From: Odontocerum albicorne
Lineage: Eukaryota; Arthropoda; Insecta; Trichoptera; Odontoceridae
Length of the DNA: 64,000 nucleotides
NCBI GenBank assembly: GCA_949825065.1
Contig: OX463849.1
Location: forward strand, 34,057,199 to 34,121,198
Reading direction: 5' to 3'
In this document: positions 41,190 to 52,290 of the stretch, in pieces
Numbering within the stretch: the first letter of the stretch is position 1
Layout: each line of letters opens with the position of its first letter
Notes under the pieces: model-generated
What the model was told of the DNA's origin: nothing
The model's database searches: none
What the model saw: only the letters and a program-made list of their open reading frames with translations
Made by a program: the position numbers and the translations under genes

Positions 41190-41376
41190 TACTATTTTAT
41201 GGGATTATTGCCATGTGATAATGTCCTCCAATTAACTAGAAGTATGTATATAAGGCCTTAAGTGGAAACGAATCTGAAAACCTTTTTTTTTAAATCTGAG
41301 TTTCAGCGGGAATCGAATCCGAAACCTCTGGGCTGGAAGACAGGAGTCGTATTACCTAGGCCACGGAGATCGTCGT
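41190..41376 (-). mobile_element. SINE family B
   Basis: ATTATTGCCATGTGATAATG, TCCTCCAATTAACTAGAAGT (tail), AAGGCCTTAAGTGGAAACGA (body), GGGAATCGAATCCGAAACCT (reverse B-box), GTATTACCTAGGCCACGGAG (reverse A-box). Confidence 0.9.
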
Positions 41377-41459
41377 GTTATAATAAAAATAGTGTAGGAT
41401 GTTAATACACATATTAAACGCTCATCCGTGGGGTTAAGATGTTTGTTATTTGTTGTGAA
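41377..41459. other. Spacer
   Basis: Short AT-rich sequence. Confidence 0.3.
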
Positions 41460-41868
41460 AATATTAAAATAATTAAAATACAAGCGGTGACATTGTATGA
41501 CAGAATACGAAATGAATTGATTAGGGATGAATGTGAAATTAAGACTGATGTATTAAGTAAGGTGAACAAAAACATTCTGAGATAGGTTGACCATGTAGAA
41601 CAAATGAATGAAGAAACACTAACAGAATAAATATGCAGTGCAAATATTAGCAGAAAATTCGGTAGATGAAGACCAATTAAGGTATGGTTGGTACATGTGA
41701 ATGATATTTTGAAACAAGGAATTCTTAAAAGTCAGTGCAATCGTAGGAGTTGTATGATAAGGTATGTAGAAGAGACGAAAAACGGGTGTCTTTCTGGAAA
41801 GTCTGGCGCTTTGGGCTTTATGCCATCCCATCAGGGAAACAGTGTGATTGTATGTATGTATAGGCTGT
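41460..41868 (+). mobile_element. LINE family C, C-terminal copy with 3' end
   Basis: Sense blocks: TLYDRIRNELIRDECEIKTD, VDHVEQMNEETLTE, WLVHVNDILKQGI and SCMIRYVEETKNG, then CATCCCATCAGGGAAACAGT and GTGATTGTATGTATGTA. It lines up with 31080-31450. Stops within. Confidence 0.9.
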
Positions 41869-42059
41869 TTTTTTTTAATTTATTTAGACGAAGAGAGCCT
41901 CGAGATAAAATGTAGAAGAATGAGTCGTGGTTGATAATGTATTTTTTTATTAAATATCTTAATATGGGGTGCCACAAATTAAATCTTCTGTGTCACAAAT
42001 TCAATATCTGAAAAGCTTCGATACATTTTGATTATTGTATAACACATTTTATACAATTA
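41869..42059. other. No gene seen
   Basis: AT-rich spacer. Confidence 0.3.
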
Positions 42060-42236
42060 AACTTGGTGAGGTTATTATTATGTATAAATCTCTTCCAAAC
42101 AATCAGAAATTAAAAAAAAACCTTAAGTGGAAACCTGAACAGATTTTTTTAAAACCTGTTTAGTAATGGGAATCAAAACCTGCAGCCTCCAAGCTGGAAG
42201 TCAGGCGTCTTTTCAACGTGGCCACGGAGGAAGCCG
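42060..42236 (-). mobile_element. SINE family B
   Basis: TATTATTATGTATAAATCTC, TTCCAAACAATCAGAAATTA, CCTTAAGTGGAAACCTGAAC, ATGGGAATCAAAACCTGCAG and TCTTTTCAACGTGGCCACGG. Confidence 0.85.
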
Positions 42237-42830
42237 TAATATAAATTATATTTTATAATAAAGTATAGAAAATTTATTAACCTAATTAAATCTTAAATCC
42301 AGTTACATAGTTCTATTAGGAACATACGAGTTTATATGACAAACAACGCCTCCATCCATGTCGATCTTTACTCAACGTCCTGCTATATGTTATGTAAGTA
42401 CGTTATGCTTAGATTACGAACTTCCTTATTATAACACCTGTAAGATGGATGATTGAAAACTTAGTTCATCATTAATAATAGTAATGTATTGAATGATACT
42501 TAATAAAATCCTCAAATCAAATACTCGTTTTTATATTCAGAAGCCATAAAAAACACAAAGACTTATTTCCAAACAGGTTTTAAAGTATGAACAAATAATA
42601 ATTGACAACTGGCAGAAATAAAAACACTCCCATCGTATTTACAAGAGCCCGTAAGTTTAATTAACAAGACAATTGATATTATTGTATACAATTTATTATA
42701 AACAAGTATCTTTCTTACAGAATTTGTCGTGATTGATTGAATTTGGATTTGTAGTAAAGATTTAACATTGCAAATACATATCTGTTTTTTCACTTAAACT
42801 TTCAAGACCCTGACACGTTAACATGCGATG
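42237..42830. other. AT-rich, no gene seen
   Basis: The reverse frame 42563-42793 is unrecognised. Confidence 0.4.
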
Positions 42831-42833
42831 ACA

Positions 42834-42990
42834 TCACCGGCTTAGTTTATAAGACGTCTGTCTCGCAACTCGGAGGTTGCGGGTTCAAATCCTGATTTTT
42901 TTTAATTATTACAATCTAGTTTTCGATTAAGACCTTTTAAACATATTTCTGGTTCGCTGGAAGAGATTGCAACATCGTCAATCATACTGT
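42834..42990 (+). mobile_element. SINE family B
   Basis: Head CACCGGCTTAGTTTATAAGA, CGTCTGTCTCGCAACTCGGA and GGTTGCGGGTTCAAATCCTG (intact-looking B-box). Body TTTCGATTAAGACC. Tail TTCTGGTTCGCTGGAAGAGA. Confidence 0.85.
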
Positions 42991-43179
42991 ACCCCTTCAT
43001 ATATCTGAACTGGTATTACGTCATATTGAAGAACATGACTGGGAGATACCATTGTCTTCAACCATACTTACTTAGCCTTCGGTTTTAGAACCATTGGAAT
43101 AAGAATGGAATACCACATATCTGTCCTATACGTATGGCTGTCTTAAGGGAGGTAGTGTTCACTTAACAAAATATAAACA
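42991..43179. other. No gene seen
   Basis: Moderate GC, unrecognised. Confidence 0.3.
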
Positions 43180-43290
43180 TACATACTATTTGGGTAGGCA
43201 GAGAGGACAGAGTGCCAAACTTTTTTGACCCAACACCCTTTTTCGCCTCTTCTACATTCATACACCTTCTCAAGCAACTCCTACAGGTAA
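43180..43290 (-). mobile_element. LINE family C terminal fragment
   Basis: AACATACATACTATTTGGGT, AGGCAGAGAGGACAGAGTGC, TCGCCTCTTCTACATTCATA. Confidence 0.75.
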
Positions 43291-43907
43291 GCCTGTACAT
43301 AAGAGAGGCAGAAGGCGAGAGAAAGACAGAGAGAGAGAAATACCTTTATTCATTAAATCTTTTTAAAAAATCACCGATTTCTTTATGAAATGGAAAAATA
43401 TATAAAGTGTTTTATCATGGACATTTTCTACTAAAACAAGCAAGACTTTAATACTCTCATTTTATAAATAAATGCCAAACAAATTGAACTATCATTTTTA
43501 CAACTGTTGCTCATTCTTGTTTAAGTAAGTGACAGGCTAAATATTGATTTAAAATATTGTTTTCCTTATATATATTTTTGAACACCAAAAAGAAACACGC
43601 TGAAATTGACCTTTTGACATTACAATTAAAATGATTTATTTTTAGCCAGCTGGTTTTATATTGCACAAGAAAGGAATCCCTCGCAACTTTTACTTATGTA
43701 TTTTTGATCAAAAGATCTCGTTAAAATATACTAGCTATTATATTTTGAAACGGACGTTGAAGTATAATTTTCCATGTATTTATAAACAGAATGATTTAAC
43801 ACTTAAATGTGAAAATAATCTGTATAATTAGCATAAATTCCAGGAATAGTTTCATGAAGAGAACGTTCGAACTGACTTTTTAACCAGATAAAGTGCATTT
43901 TCTGAAA
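43291..43907. other. AT-rich, no gene; short GA-rich tract at 43305-43340
   Basis: The GA tract GGCGAGAGAAAGACAGAGAG is followed by AT-rich unique DNA. Confidence 0.4.
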
Positions 43908-44860
43908 TACAAGGCGTATCCAGAAAGTAAGTGTACTGAGGCTCTCACGACCGGATGGATTTTATTTTCGACATGTTGGCTACACTTCCGTGTAGCCTGA
44001 CCCTTCTCCTCCGCAACGAGACCGGTTCGAGGTCAGTACGTCGAGAAGTGTCGACGCGACAACACGTTTCGTGAAAAATATCAATCGAATCTCCCGCCAA
44101 GTTGAATCGAGTGGAGGCCGGGCAAGAGTTTTTGAGGCGCTGCAAACTCCATGGAGATGAATTTCTCCGCTCCATCATTACTGGAGATGAAACTGCAGTT
44201 GCACACTACATGCGGGTTGCACACTACATGCCTGAAACCAAAAGGCAGTCTTAACAGTGGCGTCACACCTCTTCACCCTCCGCCAAAAAGTTCAAAACCA
44301 CAATTTCAGCCAAGAAAATCATGGCATCCGTGTTTTGGGACTGTCAAGGCATAATTTTAATTGAATATATGCCTCAAGGGGAGACCATCAACTCTGCAAG
44401 ATACTGTGAGACCCTAAAAAATTGCGGAGGGCGATTCAGAACAAGAGGAGAGGCATGCTGACAAAGAGAGTCTGCCTGCTGCACGACAATGACAGACGGA
44501 ACTGCTCGCCTCGTTTAAATGGGATGTCCTGAACCATCCCGCGCATTCCCCTGACCTAGCACCTTCAGATTACTATCTCTTTACCTCCCTGAATCTGCAC
44601 ATGGGTGGAAAAAGGTTTGCAACCGACGAGGAGGTAAATGAGGAGGTGGAGAAGTGGACGGAGGGGTTGGCGATAAACTACTTCGAGGAAGGCATCAAAA
44701 AGTTGATACCCCGCTTCACCACCTGCATTGAGAGGAATGGCGACTATGTCGAAAAATAGCTTACATTTTTACTACGGTAACCACGTAATTTTTTTGTTTA
44801 AATAAAAAAAATTGTAACCTACAAAAATTCAGTACACTTAGTTTCTGGATATGTCTCGTA
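43908..44860 (+). mobile_element. Second mariner-like element with TIRs, decayed
   Basis: Left ACAAGGCGTATCCAGAAAGT and right, reversed, ACGAGACATATCCAGAAACT form the terminal inverted repeats; both continue as AAGTGTACTGA. TA flanks both ends (43908, 44859). The inverted repeats share TATCCAGAAA with the element at 40186, so the two are related subfamilies. Confidence 0.9.
44100..44760 (+). pseudogene. Mariner-like transposase, core and C-terminus, broken
   Basis: VEAGQEFLRRCKLHGDEFL, then SIITGDET with the first catalytic Asp (~44186), KIMASVFWDCQGIILIEYMP (~44310-44370), INSARYCETL, and SPDLAPSDYYLF with the third catalytic residue (~44550). It ends KLIPRFTTCIERNGDYVEK and stop at 44759. 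The segment with the second catalytic Asp ('DNARPH') is damaged by a small deletion (HDND followed by frame change, ~44485). HYMRVAHYMPET contains a short 18-base duplication (44201-44233). The N-terminal DNA-binding domain is gone. Confidence 0.85.
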
Positions 44861-44869
44861 GAAGGACAA

Positions 44870-45165
44870 AACACATGAAAATGTTCGAAGCTCTTGGAAA
44901 ATATAGCACCTGGAGACCATCTGCCTTGGCCTACTTGAGGAGCACTGAATAAACTTCGAGCAGGGGGGTCTAAATAGAAGAAGAACATGGAATGATGGAG
45001 TTTCTTGAACGAAAGTAGCAAGTAACAGGCATTGAATGTATATGTCGGAATATACAGAACTAACAATGCTTGTTAGTTTATACTACATGTTCTAGGACGG
45101 AACTGATTATTGAGAATGATAGGGCGATGTATGTTGCCTCCTACTGGAAACACGTGGCATTATTG
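44870..45165 (+). mobile_element. LINE family E C-terminal fragment, copy 2
   Basis: A frame shows PGDHLPWPT, stop, GALNKLRAG and MEWWSFLNE, matching copy 1 and the 'LNxLRxGVxRxxxxxxKWGFL' block. The tail blocks ATAGGGCGATGTATGTTGCC and TCCTACTGGAAACACG parallel copy 1. Confidence 0.65.
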
Positions 45166-45182
45166 ATGGTTAAGAAACGGAA

Positions 45183-45317
45183 ATAAGTGAACTTAAATTA
45201 TAGTGACAGGCCTGTTTCGCGTTACAAAATCACTGCTAAAGTATCAAAGTCAAACAGTTCGATAATACTTTTATAAAGCGAAATAGGCCTGTCACTCTTT
45301 AATTTAAGCTTATTTTG
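45183..45317. mobile_element. Palindromic MITE, about 135 bp
   Basis: AAATAAGTGAACTTAAATTA, TAGTGACAGGCCTGTTTCGC on the left is mirrored by GCGAAATAGGCCTGTCACTC, TTTAATTTAAGCTTATTTTG on the right. The inverted arms are ~45 bases with few mismatches. No coding sequence. Confidence 0.75.
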
Positions 45318-46700
45318 TAGTTTTTTTTCACATTTAAGTGTTGAATCATTATATTGTATTTAAAAATGGTGTTGTACAATATAAATACAAATTGAATTTT
45401 TTTTTGTTATAAGTTTTTCCGATTTTCACAAATGAAATCAGTTTATTTTTTATCAATTTATTTCATATTATTTCACATTTTAACTGTTTTTATATTAATT
45501 TTTTTTATATTAAATAAGACAAAAACAAGCGCGTTATATAAGATGAACTGTCCGAATGGGTGCAATATATCGTATTGCATCATTTTATTATGTTTTGCGT
45601 TATTTAAAATTTGTACCGGCTTGTTTCCTGACAAATTGATAAATAATGCACCTTGAATAAAATAAATACATCTTAAATCTTTTGGACATTTGGTGGCGCT
45701 GTTGAGATGACATCTCTTATAATTCACTGGTTCGTCGTAGATTAGAGAGCGGCTCAATGAAGAATGCCCTGATAGTTGAGCGAGCCAAGAGATTTCAGCG
45801 ACACCTTTATAGCAAAGAGTGTGGATTTTACCCATAACTCTATTTTAACTATTTTCAATGGGTATTCTTGGATATTACTCCTTAAGAGATTTACGCATCT
45901 GTTTATACATATACCCTTTGTCGTTTGACATTTTTTTGTTAAATGTACCGAACAATTATTTACTCCATCGTGAATCAACTTCTACTGGTATTCTTCTACC
46001 GTGCTTCTTCGAACAATTCATTATCTTCGGTGCCGTATTCACAAAATTAACTGTTAAGAGTATCACCACCCGCACACGAAATAACCTTGTTAAATGAATT
46101 TTCTTATATCGATATCTTCTAGATCTCCATGAATAAATTGAGGACACTTAATACACTTTGCAGGTCACAATTAAGTCACTTTACAGATAAGCATGAGGAA
46201 CACTGTCTTTGTTGCCATTATACTATGTTTAAACTTATAATTTTTTTTCGTGGTATTTGAAGTAATTGGGTTAAACTTGTATCAAATGTAAAATAAATAC
46301 ATATACGAGCTCTACAGTGAGGTAATACATACTGTTTGGATCGAGTCTGTTAGCATTCTGTTATTTTTCTACTAAAATCTGTACAAAAATTATTCTCTCC
46401 TATGGTGTGAACACTATTTCAAAAATAGATATAATTAAAATTTGCTTTTATGACATCAGCAATAAGTAATTTACGAATAAATTTGCAACTGTAATTCTTT
46501 TTCTAATTTCCATTCATAGATAAAATATTAGCGAACGTAATAATTAACCCTTGATCACTTGTGTTAACAATAAATTAAAAGTTGGCATTGAAATTTATAT
46601 TTAACATTTGTTTTTTTTTTCCCTGTTTGATAGAAAAATAAATTTAGTGGATTCTCATTTGGCAAAAGACATTCAATATATATCCAACTCTTGCCTGTTT
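45318..46700. other. No recognised gene; several short frames
   Basis: Frames at 45432 (forward), 45473, 45754 and 45956 (reverse) and 45858 (forward) overlap one another. None shows a domain or coding bias. A mildly GC-richer part (45690-45830, GGTGGCGCTGTTGAGATGAC and GAGAGCGGCTCAATGAAGAA) is unexplained. Confidence 0.4.
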
Positions 46701-46704
46701 GGTT

Positions 46705-46835
46705 GACACACACACCATCACGTCGTTTCTCTGTTGGGTAAGGCTAATTGGATAGAGCGCCAAACTTTCCAATCATGAATTATCTGTTTCGGTTCCTCCA
46801 CATCCATGTATCTTCTCTTACAGTTGTTTCTATGT
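46705..46835 (-). mobile_element. LINE family C terminal fragment
   Basis: CACACACCATCACGTCGTTT, CTCTGTTGGGTAAGGCTAAT, TCGGTTCCTCCACATCCATG. Confidence 0.75.
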
Positions 46836-47224
46836 ATGTTTGTAAATGGTATACCATGAATCAAGAAAATATATTTTATTTTCAATGAAAATAATTTTAA
46901 AGTTCAATGTGATCAAATACCACGTTTTTTAAATTACCTGTAAATTGCGAACAATTAGAATATATCTGACCTTTCGATAAAGTGTTTTTTTTTATGGCAA
47001 TGCATATATTGAATACTTTTGCAGACAAGTACCCAATCAATCCTAACCTTGATAAGAACAGGAAATCAATTTGAGATTGAAAAAAATAGCACTTAAAAAA
47101 CGATACAATCTATTTCGATACTGCGGTAAACTAGACCTTCCATGCACAGCTATTGACGTAGAAATTATAGCACTAGTAACAAAAGACATTTATGGATTCA
47201 AGTAAAAGGCATGCAAGAATCAAT
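46836..47224. other. AT-rich, no gene seen
   Basis: No frame or repeat recognised. Confidence 0.4.
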
Positions 47225-47227
47225 AAG

Positions 47228-47795
47228 TTAATTTCATCGGGCCCTGGCTTCTTGATATTACCAGTAGAAGTATAACTACCTGGCCCTGGCTTATTGATAT
47301 TACCAGTAGAAGTATAACTACCTGGCCCTGGCTTATTGATATTACCAGTAGAAGTATAACTACCTGGCCCTGGGTTATTGATATTACTAGTATAAGTATA
47401 ACTACCTGGCCCTGGGTTATTGATATTACCAGTAGAAGTATAACTACCTGCCCTTGCTTATTGATATTACCAGTAGAAGTATAACTACCTGGCACTGGCG
47501 TCTTGATATTACCAGTAGAATTATAACTACCTGGCCCTTGCTTATTGATATTACCAGTAGAAGTAGGTATAACTACCTGGCCCTGGCTTATTGATATTAC
47601 CAGTAGAAGTATAACTACCTGGCCCTTGCTTATTGATATTATCAGTAGAAGTATAACTACCTGGCCCTGGGTTATTGATATTACCAGTAGAAGTATAACT
47701 ACCTTGCCCTTGCTTATTGATATTATCAGTAGAAGTATAACTACCTGGCCCTGGGTTATTGATATAACCAGTAGAAGTATAACTACCTGGTTTCG
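47228..47795. repeat. 42-bp tandem repeat, about 13.5 copies
   Basis: GGCCCTGGCTTATTGATATT followed by ACCAGTAGAAGTATAACTAC and CT repeats every 42 bases. Variants carry CCTTGCTTATT, CTGGGTTATT, TATCAGTAG or a 4-base insertion near 47568. As 42 is a multiple of three, both strands stay open in places (forward 47545-47826, reverse 47220-47495); these are by-products. Confidence 0.97.
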
Positions 47796-48015
47796 AACTG
47801 TTCTGGAGGATTTGGAAATCTTTTAACGGACTCTTACATTGGGAGAACTAAGAACATTTCCAAATGGGGAATGTTGCCTGATGAATCGACTCTCTTCGTT
47901 GGTTTATATATTGGTTTATATATTAATCAATAAAACAAACATGGATTGAGTGATTAAGATGAAGTAAGGAGTTTTGAGAGTATTCGGATACGTAGAAAAA
48001 GTGAATAATGAAAGA
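47796..48015. other. No gene seen
   Basis: Contains GGTTTATATATTGGTTTATATATT, a short tandem duplication at ~47900. Confidence 0.3.
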
Positions 48016-48017
48016 TA

Positions 48018-48280
48018 CATATAAACATACAAACCATCACACCCTGTCGTGGTAGGTAGAGCTCGTAGCGCCAGATTTTTCTATCTTGAACCAGTCAGAC
48101 TTCTCTGGATCTTCAATTTGTTTTCTGTTCCATTCCTTCTTTTTATATGCCCAAACGATCTAAAAGTACTTTTCTTGAACTTATTAATAAATCATTTTTA
48201 AGTTCACATTAATCCCTTACAACTTAATTCTTTATTATCTCATACATTATCTCCGTATGTATAGATAATCTTTTCAGTAC
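48018..48280 (-). mobile_element. LINE family C 3' end
   Basis: ATAAACATACAAACCATCAC, ACCCTGTCGTGGTAGGTAGA, then antisense ORF2 (TTTATATGCCCAAACGATCT is the reverse of RWFGHI). Confidence 0.8.
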
Positions 48281-48284
48281 ATGC

Positions 48285-48400
48285 AATGTATAAAAAAAGA
48301 GGTACGTATAAAAAAGAGTGGAATGGATAAAAAAAGAGACGAATGTATACAAAAGAAACGAATGTATAAAAAAGAGAAGAATGTATGAAGAGGAACGTAC
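48285..48400. repeat. Degenerate ~22-bp tandem repeat
   Basis: Variants of GAATGTATAAAAAAGAGACG occur about six times. Confidence 0.75.
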
Positions 48401-49034
48401 GAAGATGATATAAGTAAGTTATCTTACTAAATAATTTTTAAATCTAAAACTTTCTGGTCCCATATGTAACCTAAATATTCGAATGATTAAGACAAGAAAG
48501 AGTGTGAATCACGCTTAATTTAAAGAATTTCGCATACATTTTGAGTTCACTCTTTTCACCTATGAATATTGTCGATAATTATGATAAATGAATGTATAAA
48601 TGTTGCATTTCTCAGCATGAAATATTTTAAACACGAGAATTATTGGTATGATGTAATAGGTTTGTATTCAGTAGCCCCCCATTATACGCGGTTTTGTTTT
48701 CCGCGGTTCGAAAATATTAAATTGGAGATACCAACGTATTGTCAGAATGTTAAAAATAGCTCAACGCAACATCACAATGTGCACGTTATTCATCTCATTT
48801 CATTGATTACATTATCACAAGATGAAGGGTGAATACAAAACGATACGATATAGACCACATTCGCATATGTTTTATTACTGTTTACAGGTGTTGCAAAAAA
48901 GAATACACACTTAAAATGATTTTCAATTCCGTATTCTTTAAGATGTATCTAATATATAAATTCATTTTTTAAATTATCTCAAGTGTTCTTATACTGTTGT
49001 TATGTGGGCTGTTCTGGTGATACTATAGAATCAC
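48401..49034. other. No gene seen
   Basis: The forward frame 48569-48832 is unrecognised. Confidence 0.35.
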
Positions 49035-49440
49035 CAAACATTTGTTTTGTTATTTAGGCGCATTTTTTTTCAATGGCTGTTGTCAATTCAATAACTTTGA
49101 CCGGTTTTGTGCCATAAACTTTATCTTTGATGAGTCCTCTGCCATTAGACCTGGGGAGCGCGGGGGTATTCAATGTTACCTCTACATCCAATCCATCCGT
49201 TCGGTAAATTTTCATCAAGGTAAGCCCTCACATCACGATGGTAATGAGGAGGTGCACCATTTTGCTTTGCATTCACATCTTGCATTTGATTATTATGTGA
49301 ACGAGACAGTGAGGAAGTTATTTAGGTTGCTGGGATTCCTAATGAGAATTAAAAGACCATTCAAGAATTTGTCATCATTGATGATATTGGAAGAAATCAT
49401 TGGCAAGAAACTTTGGATATGCCTCTGTAATATGTAACCC
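49035..49440 (-). pseudogene. IS630/mariner-like transposase, catalytic C-terminus relic
   Basis: Read reverse at ~49285-49145, DVNAKQNGAPPHYHRDVRAY, LDENLPNGWIGCRGNIEYP correspond to 'FQQDGAPPHYxxxVRxYLdxxFPxRWIGRRGPIxWP'. That contains the second catalytic Asp region, although its D is replaced by N in KQNGAPPH. The following 'PRSPDL' part is damaged. DSSKIKFMAQNRSK comes after it. Upstream of the block (49290-49440) is shifted and barely recognisable. The forward frame 49042-49437 is a shadow. Confidence 0.75.
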
Positions 49441-50240
49441 TAATTAAAGGTTGCACGTTGTCTTAGTTGAAATGTATGGCAAAGAGGTTGATTGCTAAGG
49501 GTCGTATAGTGATAGATTTTATTTTTTTTCAATCGCTTGAGACTTGTAGACATATCTTTGATGTATTTATTTTATAAAGTTTAAACTGGTCTTGTGGACT
49601 CTCCTGCGACTCTAGAACGTGTTGATGTAAGTGTTCCCTATTGCTCTCTATGAATACCTGTTTTATTCAGAGTGGCTACATTTAGAAGTAACATTGGCTT
49701 GAATAACCTAGTAGTTAGAATGTGCTGAAAGTACAATGAGGCAGCTGACTCAGATGCGGACATATTTGGTTCTACATTGTCAGAGTTAGAGGGAGGGATA
49801 TACAGGTTTCATTATTATCGGTGGTTTCAGATGTGAACTGTTGGTCTTGGATCGTATTTTCCGTGGATAAAGGGGGAGTACTGTATATTTTCTAGCAACT
49901 TCTTGTTCAGGATTGCTTGTATTGTATGCTAATAATTTTTAACTCGTATCTAGAAAGAAGGCATTCATCCTGCAATGTGTTTGCAAAATAATTGCCTTTA
50001 CGAGGCCAAACTTCCGGGTGGGCGTACTCTCGGGAACTATCTGACACAAGAAATATTTTCGCACGGCCTCAAAACAATATTGGGATTTATATTTTTCTCA
50101 TAAAACCTTTTATTTACGTACAATACCTATTCAAACATTGAACAGAAACATACATTAATTTTTTAAAACCTTTTTGAATAATTTATGATTAGTTTTGATG
50201 AATAATTATAGGGTCTTTAATATACATAGGTAAGAAAGAT
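49441..50240. other. No recognised gene
   Basis: Mixed composition; GC-richer pieces near 49730-49870 and 49990-50060 have no open frame or repeat match. Confidence 0.4.
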
Positions 50241-50244
50241 CTAC

Positions 50245-50950
50245 ATGTGTAAATACATATCTTCACGCCGTGTCTCTTGCGGAGTAGGCATAGAAAATAG
50301 ATCTCTAAACTTTTGTATCCAAGCACACCACTTTTGCCTTCTTCACATTCATATATCTCGTCATGCACAATCTTCTGTAATTCACACTTTACTTTCTTTC
50401 TAAATCCGGTTATTTTAGTTCAGCTATGTTTTCCTCAGTCTACCTCTTCCGCGTACACCTTTCCCTTCGGAATGGTCTACCTGCTTTGTCATTCCCTAAT
50501 CATTCATTCTTTCCACAAGTTCAAAACATTTTAAACCTCCTTTCTCCATCTTTTTTTAAACTTATATTTTATGCGTGCATTCATTTCAAATGTTTTCATT
50601 CCGCCTTCTTTCAAACATTGACACTCCACAAATTTTCCTTAGTGCACGCATCTCCATAGCATTAATCTTGTTCTTATCCTTCTTCTGCTAAGTCCATGTT
50701 TAATTTTCATGCATCAAGGTGGGCACCAACACACTATTATGTATTATTATTTTTAATACTGATGATATTGCTCGGTTGTTGTATATAACATTAAGCGCTC
50801 CGTTTACCTTGTTCCCTGTGACTACCTTTCTTTCAACGTCCCTTTCAATTCGTCCATCACACGTTATTATATTTATTGCCCAGATAACAGAACCTGCTCC
50901 AGATTTCATTCCAAAAATCTACATGAGTTCTATAAAAAAAACAACACAAA
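50245..50950 (-). mobile_element. LINE family C, longest C-terminal copy
   Basis: Terminus: TACATATCTTCACGCCGTGT, CTCTTGCGGAGTAGGCATAG. The reverse frame 50700-50909 contains RKVVTGNKVNGALNVIYNNR and IIIHNSVLVPTLMHEN, the 'RRVxxGxKVxGAxxxL...VLxPTLxYGSE' block, which places the upstream limit near the end of the RT domain. Confidence 0.9.
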
Positions 50951-51004
50951 AACTTTGAGAAAATGGCGTTTGAAAATTTTGCGCGTATTTTTCTACTTAT
51001 TGAA
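50951..51004. other. Spacer
   Basis: Short sequence between two retroposons. Confidence 0.3.
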
Positions 51005-51205
51005 GACCTTCGTGCTTTAGTTTATAAGACAATTTTCTTCTCACCTGGGTGTTGCGAGTTCGATTCCAGTAGGCACCCAGATTTAAAAAGAGTTTCAATC
51101 TAGTTTATACTTAAAGCTGACTTTACACTTTTCTGATTATTTGGAATACATTCCCACATAGTACAGTTAACACACCAGGTTGTACTGTACAACGAAAATA
51201 TAGTA
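51005..51205 (+). mobile_element. SINE family B
   Basis: Head GCTTTAGTTTATAAGACAAT, TTTCTTCTCACCTGGGTGTT and GCGAGTTCGATTCCAGTAGG (B-box). Body CAATCTAGTTTATACTTAAA. Tail GTACAGTTAACACACCAGGT, TGTACTGTACAACGAAAATA. Confidence 0.9.
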
Positions 51206-51454
51206 GAAAAGTGATTTAGTACTTTTTTAGTATTCTAGCTAATATATGGTAAACATATTAAGTTCAACTGGGAAACGTTAGATGTTTATTTTTTTTACAA
51301 TCTTAATATATGATTTCTTAGAAATACTTAACACCTACATACTACTTATAACAAGATAAAAATTCTTACACTAATTATTTAGCAAAAACAAGTCCATTCG
51401 TTCAGGCTACTTGTATTCCATCACATTCACTCAGACCTTGGTCGTCCCAGCTAA
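51206..51454. other. No gene seen
   Basis: AT-rich spacer. Confidence 0.3.
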
Positions 51455-51845
51455 TACTGTAGGTGGACTAGTCAGGCAGCAGATAATGCTTCGGGAGCCT
51501 GTGCTTATAACGGAAGGGTAGGTCGGATTTACTCTCGTAAGCCCCCAGAGCAGCGACTAAGAGATTGCTGTGATTTTGTTGACTTTTATAGAACTTAACG
51601 GTCCAAGCGAGGATGTGCTGTTGTAGGGTTTCTTCTCGCTGTTCGGCGTGAAGTCGTGTAAGGTTTGTTCTGGGATGGGTGTTAAAAGATATCTTGAATG
51701 CCTTGTTCTGCACTCGTTGGAGTTTCAGGTGATCCGTGTTGCTCACACTACCCCAAACGGGTGTGGCATAGGTCAAGATATGACGAATAAGGGTTTTATA
51801 GAAGAGGAGCTTATTTTTGGATGAAAGGAAGCTGCGTCGATGAAA
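51455..51845 (-). mobile_element. Jockey-clade LINE ORF2 C-terminus, copy 1
   Basis: The reverse frame 51468-51776 reads MTYATPVWGSVSNTDHLKLQ, RVQNKAFKISFNTHPRTNLT, ending KHRLPKHYLLPD. Jockey ORF2 proteins end with 'KPIWTYGxxLWGxAxxSNxxxLQRxQxKxLR' (family knowledge). It starts abruptly and ends at TACTGTAGGTGGACTAGTCA on the forward left side. Nearly identical to 61488-62040. Confidence 0.85.
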
Positions 51846-51979
51846 TATCGAAACGTTAGATGTGTTCCCTTATATAATCGATTTTCTTTATTTTCTGCAT
51901 TTGTTTTTCAAAAATTTAAATGGTTAAAAATTAACTTAAATTTTTTAAAGTTATCGTTTTGATCGACTTGTTAATTAAT
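51846..51979. other. Spacer
   Basis: AT-rich. Confidence 0.3.
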
Positions 51980-52290
51980 AATATTGCCTTATAGATCGAC
52001 AAGAAAAATAATGTTACCATATGGATTGATAAATAAAAGAACATTTCCTTTTAGATCGACAAGTAAAATAAAGTTACCTGATAGATCGTCAGGCACAAGA
52101 AAGTTACCGATAGATCGACAATTAAACGAACATTTTCTTATGGAACTACAAGTAGCAAAAAGTTATCTCATAGATCGATAGGTACAAGATAATTACCGAT
52201 AGATCGAAGTAAAAAGAAGTAACTTTATAGATTGACCAGTAAAACATAGTTATTTTATAGATCGAAAAGTAAAAAGAGGTTACCTAATAG
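51980..52290. repeat. About 28-32-bp irregular tandem repeat
   Basis: Variants of ATAGATCGACAAGTAAAATA followed by AAGTTACCT recur about ten times. Its unit reappears as part of each 129-bp unit that follows. Confidence 0.85.

Noticed and set aside
49042..49437. Forward 131-codon frame as a gene
   Set aside because: The reverse strand carries clear transposase motifs; the forward frame is its shadow.
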